Part shown: piece by piece, positions 63,390-64,000 of the stretch
How positions within the stretch are numbered: position 1 is the first letter of the stretch
Layout of the letters: every line of letters starts with the position of its first letter
Origin: Aradus depressus
Lineage: Eukaryota; Arthropoda; Insecta; Hemiptera; Aradidae
NCBI GenBank assembly: GCA_963662175.1
Contig: OY759224.1
Coordinates: 24,313,489 to 24,377,488 of the forward strand
DNA length: 64,000 nt
Direction of reading: 5' to 3'
Notes under the pieces: generated by a model
Database searches by the model: none
Told to the model about the DNA's origin: nothing
What the model saw: the letters and a program-made list of their open reading frames with translations, nothing else
Translations under genes and position numbers: made by a program

Positions 63390-64000
63390 CGAGGGTCGTT
63401 CAATAAGTCTTTGGAAAAAGATACAAAAACAAAGTATTTTGGGCTTGTTTTATTCTTATTTTTCAACATAATCTCTTTTTAGCTCTATACACTTTTCTAA
63501 GCGTTTTTCCAACTTTTTTAACCCGTCCAAAAAGTAAGACCTCCTCGTTCGTCCCGAACCGTTGTCCGCCGAGACATTTTTTCAAGTTTGGAAATAAGAA
63601 AACGTCACTGGGGGCCAAATCTGGCGAATACGGTGGATGTTGTAACAATTCGAACTTTAATTCCACGAATTTAGCCATTGAAACTGCACAGGTGTGAATC
63701 CGTGCATTGTCTTGATGAAAGAGGACTTTTTTCTTTTTCAAATGAGGACGTTTAATTTTGATTTCTTCACTCAACCGGTGCAATAACGACGCATAATACT
63801 CTCCAGTTTGATTGTTTTTCCTTTTCCAAATAATCGATGTAAATAATTTTGCGTGCATCCCCAAAAACTGTGGCCATAACCTTTCCAGCCGATTTCACCG
63901 TCTTCACCTTCTTCGAAACCCGTTTGCCTTCAAAAACCCACTGTTTTGACTGTTCCTTTGTCTCTGGAGTGTAGTAGTGTATCCATGTTTCATCCACAGT
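63390..64000 (-). mobile_element. mariner-type transposon, 3' part, runs off the window
   Basis: The terminal inverted repeat CGAGGGTCGTTCAATAAGT starts at 63390 next to a TA (63388-63389). The transposase lies on the minus strand and continues beyond 64000, so the other end is not seen. Confidence 0.85.
63463..63997 (-). pseudogene. mariner transposase, C-terminal half with frameshifts
   Basis: The first visible frame (63997-63767) has the first catalytic Asp in DETWIHYYTPETKEQSKQW. A frame change near 63815 leads to the frame with HQDNARIHTC (second Asp) and YSPDLAPSDVFLFPNLKK (third Asp), the D,D34D pattern of mariner. A further indel near 63545 drops part of the C-terminal region and shifts the frame. 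The sequence is inactive as written; the N-terminus is outside the window. Confidence 0.85.

Overview
The window looks like the genome of an arthropod, most probably an insect. The supporting signs are an errantivirus-type LTR element with an env gene, Jockey-type LINEs, mag- and gypsy-type LTR elements, mariner, Tigger/pogo and piggyBac-type DNA transposons, a CBM14 (peritrophin-A) exon, short AT-rich introns and strongly AT-rich intergenic DNA. The species cannot be named from the sequence alone.

Positions 1-44724 hold a head-to-tail tandem array of five paralogous C2H2 zinc-finger genes (copies A-E, all on +). Four have complete gene models that no single ORF shows: a 16-nt first coding exon, a 66-nt exon 2, a 75-nt exon 3 and one large exon carrying all fingers. 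All introns are phase 1. Exons 2 and 3 each encode one SUMO-consensus motif (IKLEP, IKQEP). B (8720-10513, 350 aa), C (20408-29237, 408 aa), D (36521-38932, 611 aa) and E (41666-44326, 640 aa) are open throughout. A (only its last exon is in the window) is a pseudogene. Fingers repeat every 29 codons with near-identical DNA and differ mainly at the DNA-contact positions of the recognition helix, so these look like rapidly diversifying DNA-binding proteins. In each copy the stop codon sits where the first Cys of a further finger would be, and decayed fingers continue into the 3' flank.

Each unit carries its own upstream region and several kb of 3' flank. Transposons have accumulated in it: a LINE 3' end, a LINE ORF1/ORF2 fragment split by a 901-bp solo LTR, and a TIR element in unit A; a 4.8-kb mag-like LTR retrotransposon in unit B; two antisense Jockey-type LINEs inside introns of gene C plus a broken errantivirus downstream; and small insertions in D. 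A GC-rich gypsy-type element (44725-49121) without a visible 3' LTR ends the array.

Positions 49122-64000 are AT-rich and gene-poor. They hold a nested Tigger element, a 189-bp palindrome, a CR1-like LINE 3' end, three tRNA-derived SINE copies, a foldback element, a TTAA-flanked piggyBac-type MITE, a second Tigger at the apex of a large foldback, a Harbinger-like N-terminal fragment and a mariner running off the right edge. The only good host-gene signal here is a minus-strand CBM14 exon (51964-52221), plus a weak terminal-exon candidate at 63120-63264. I saw no rRNA, genuine tRNA gene or CRISPR.
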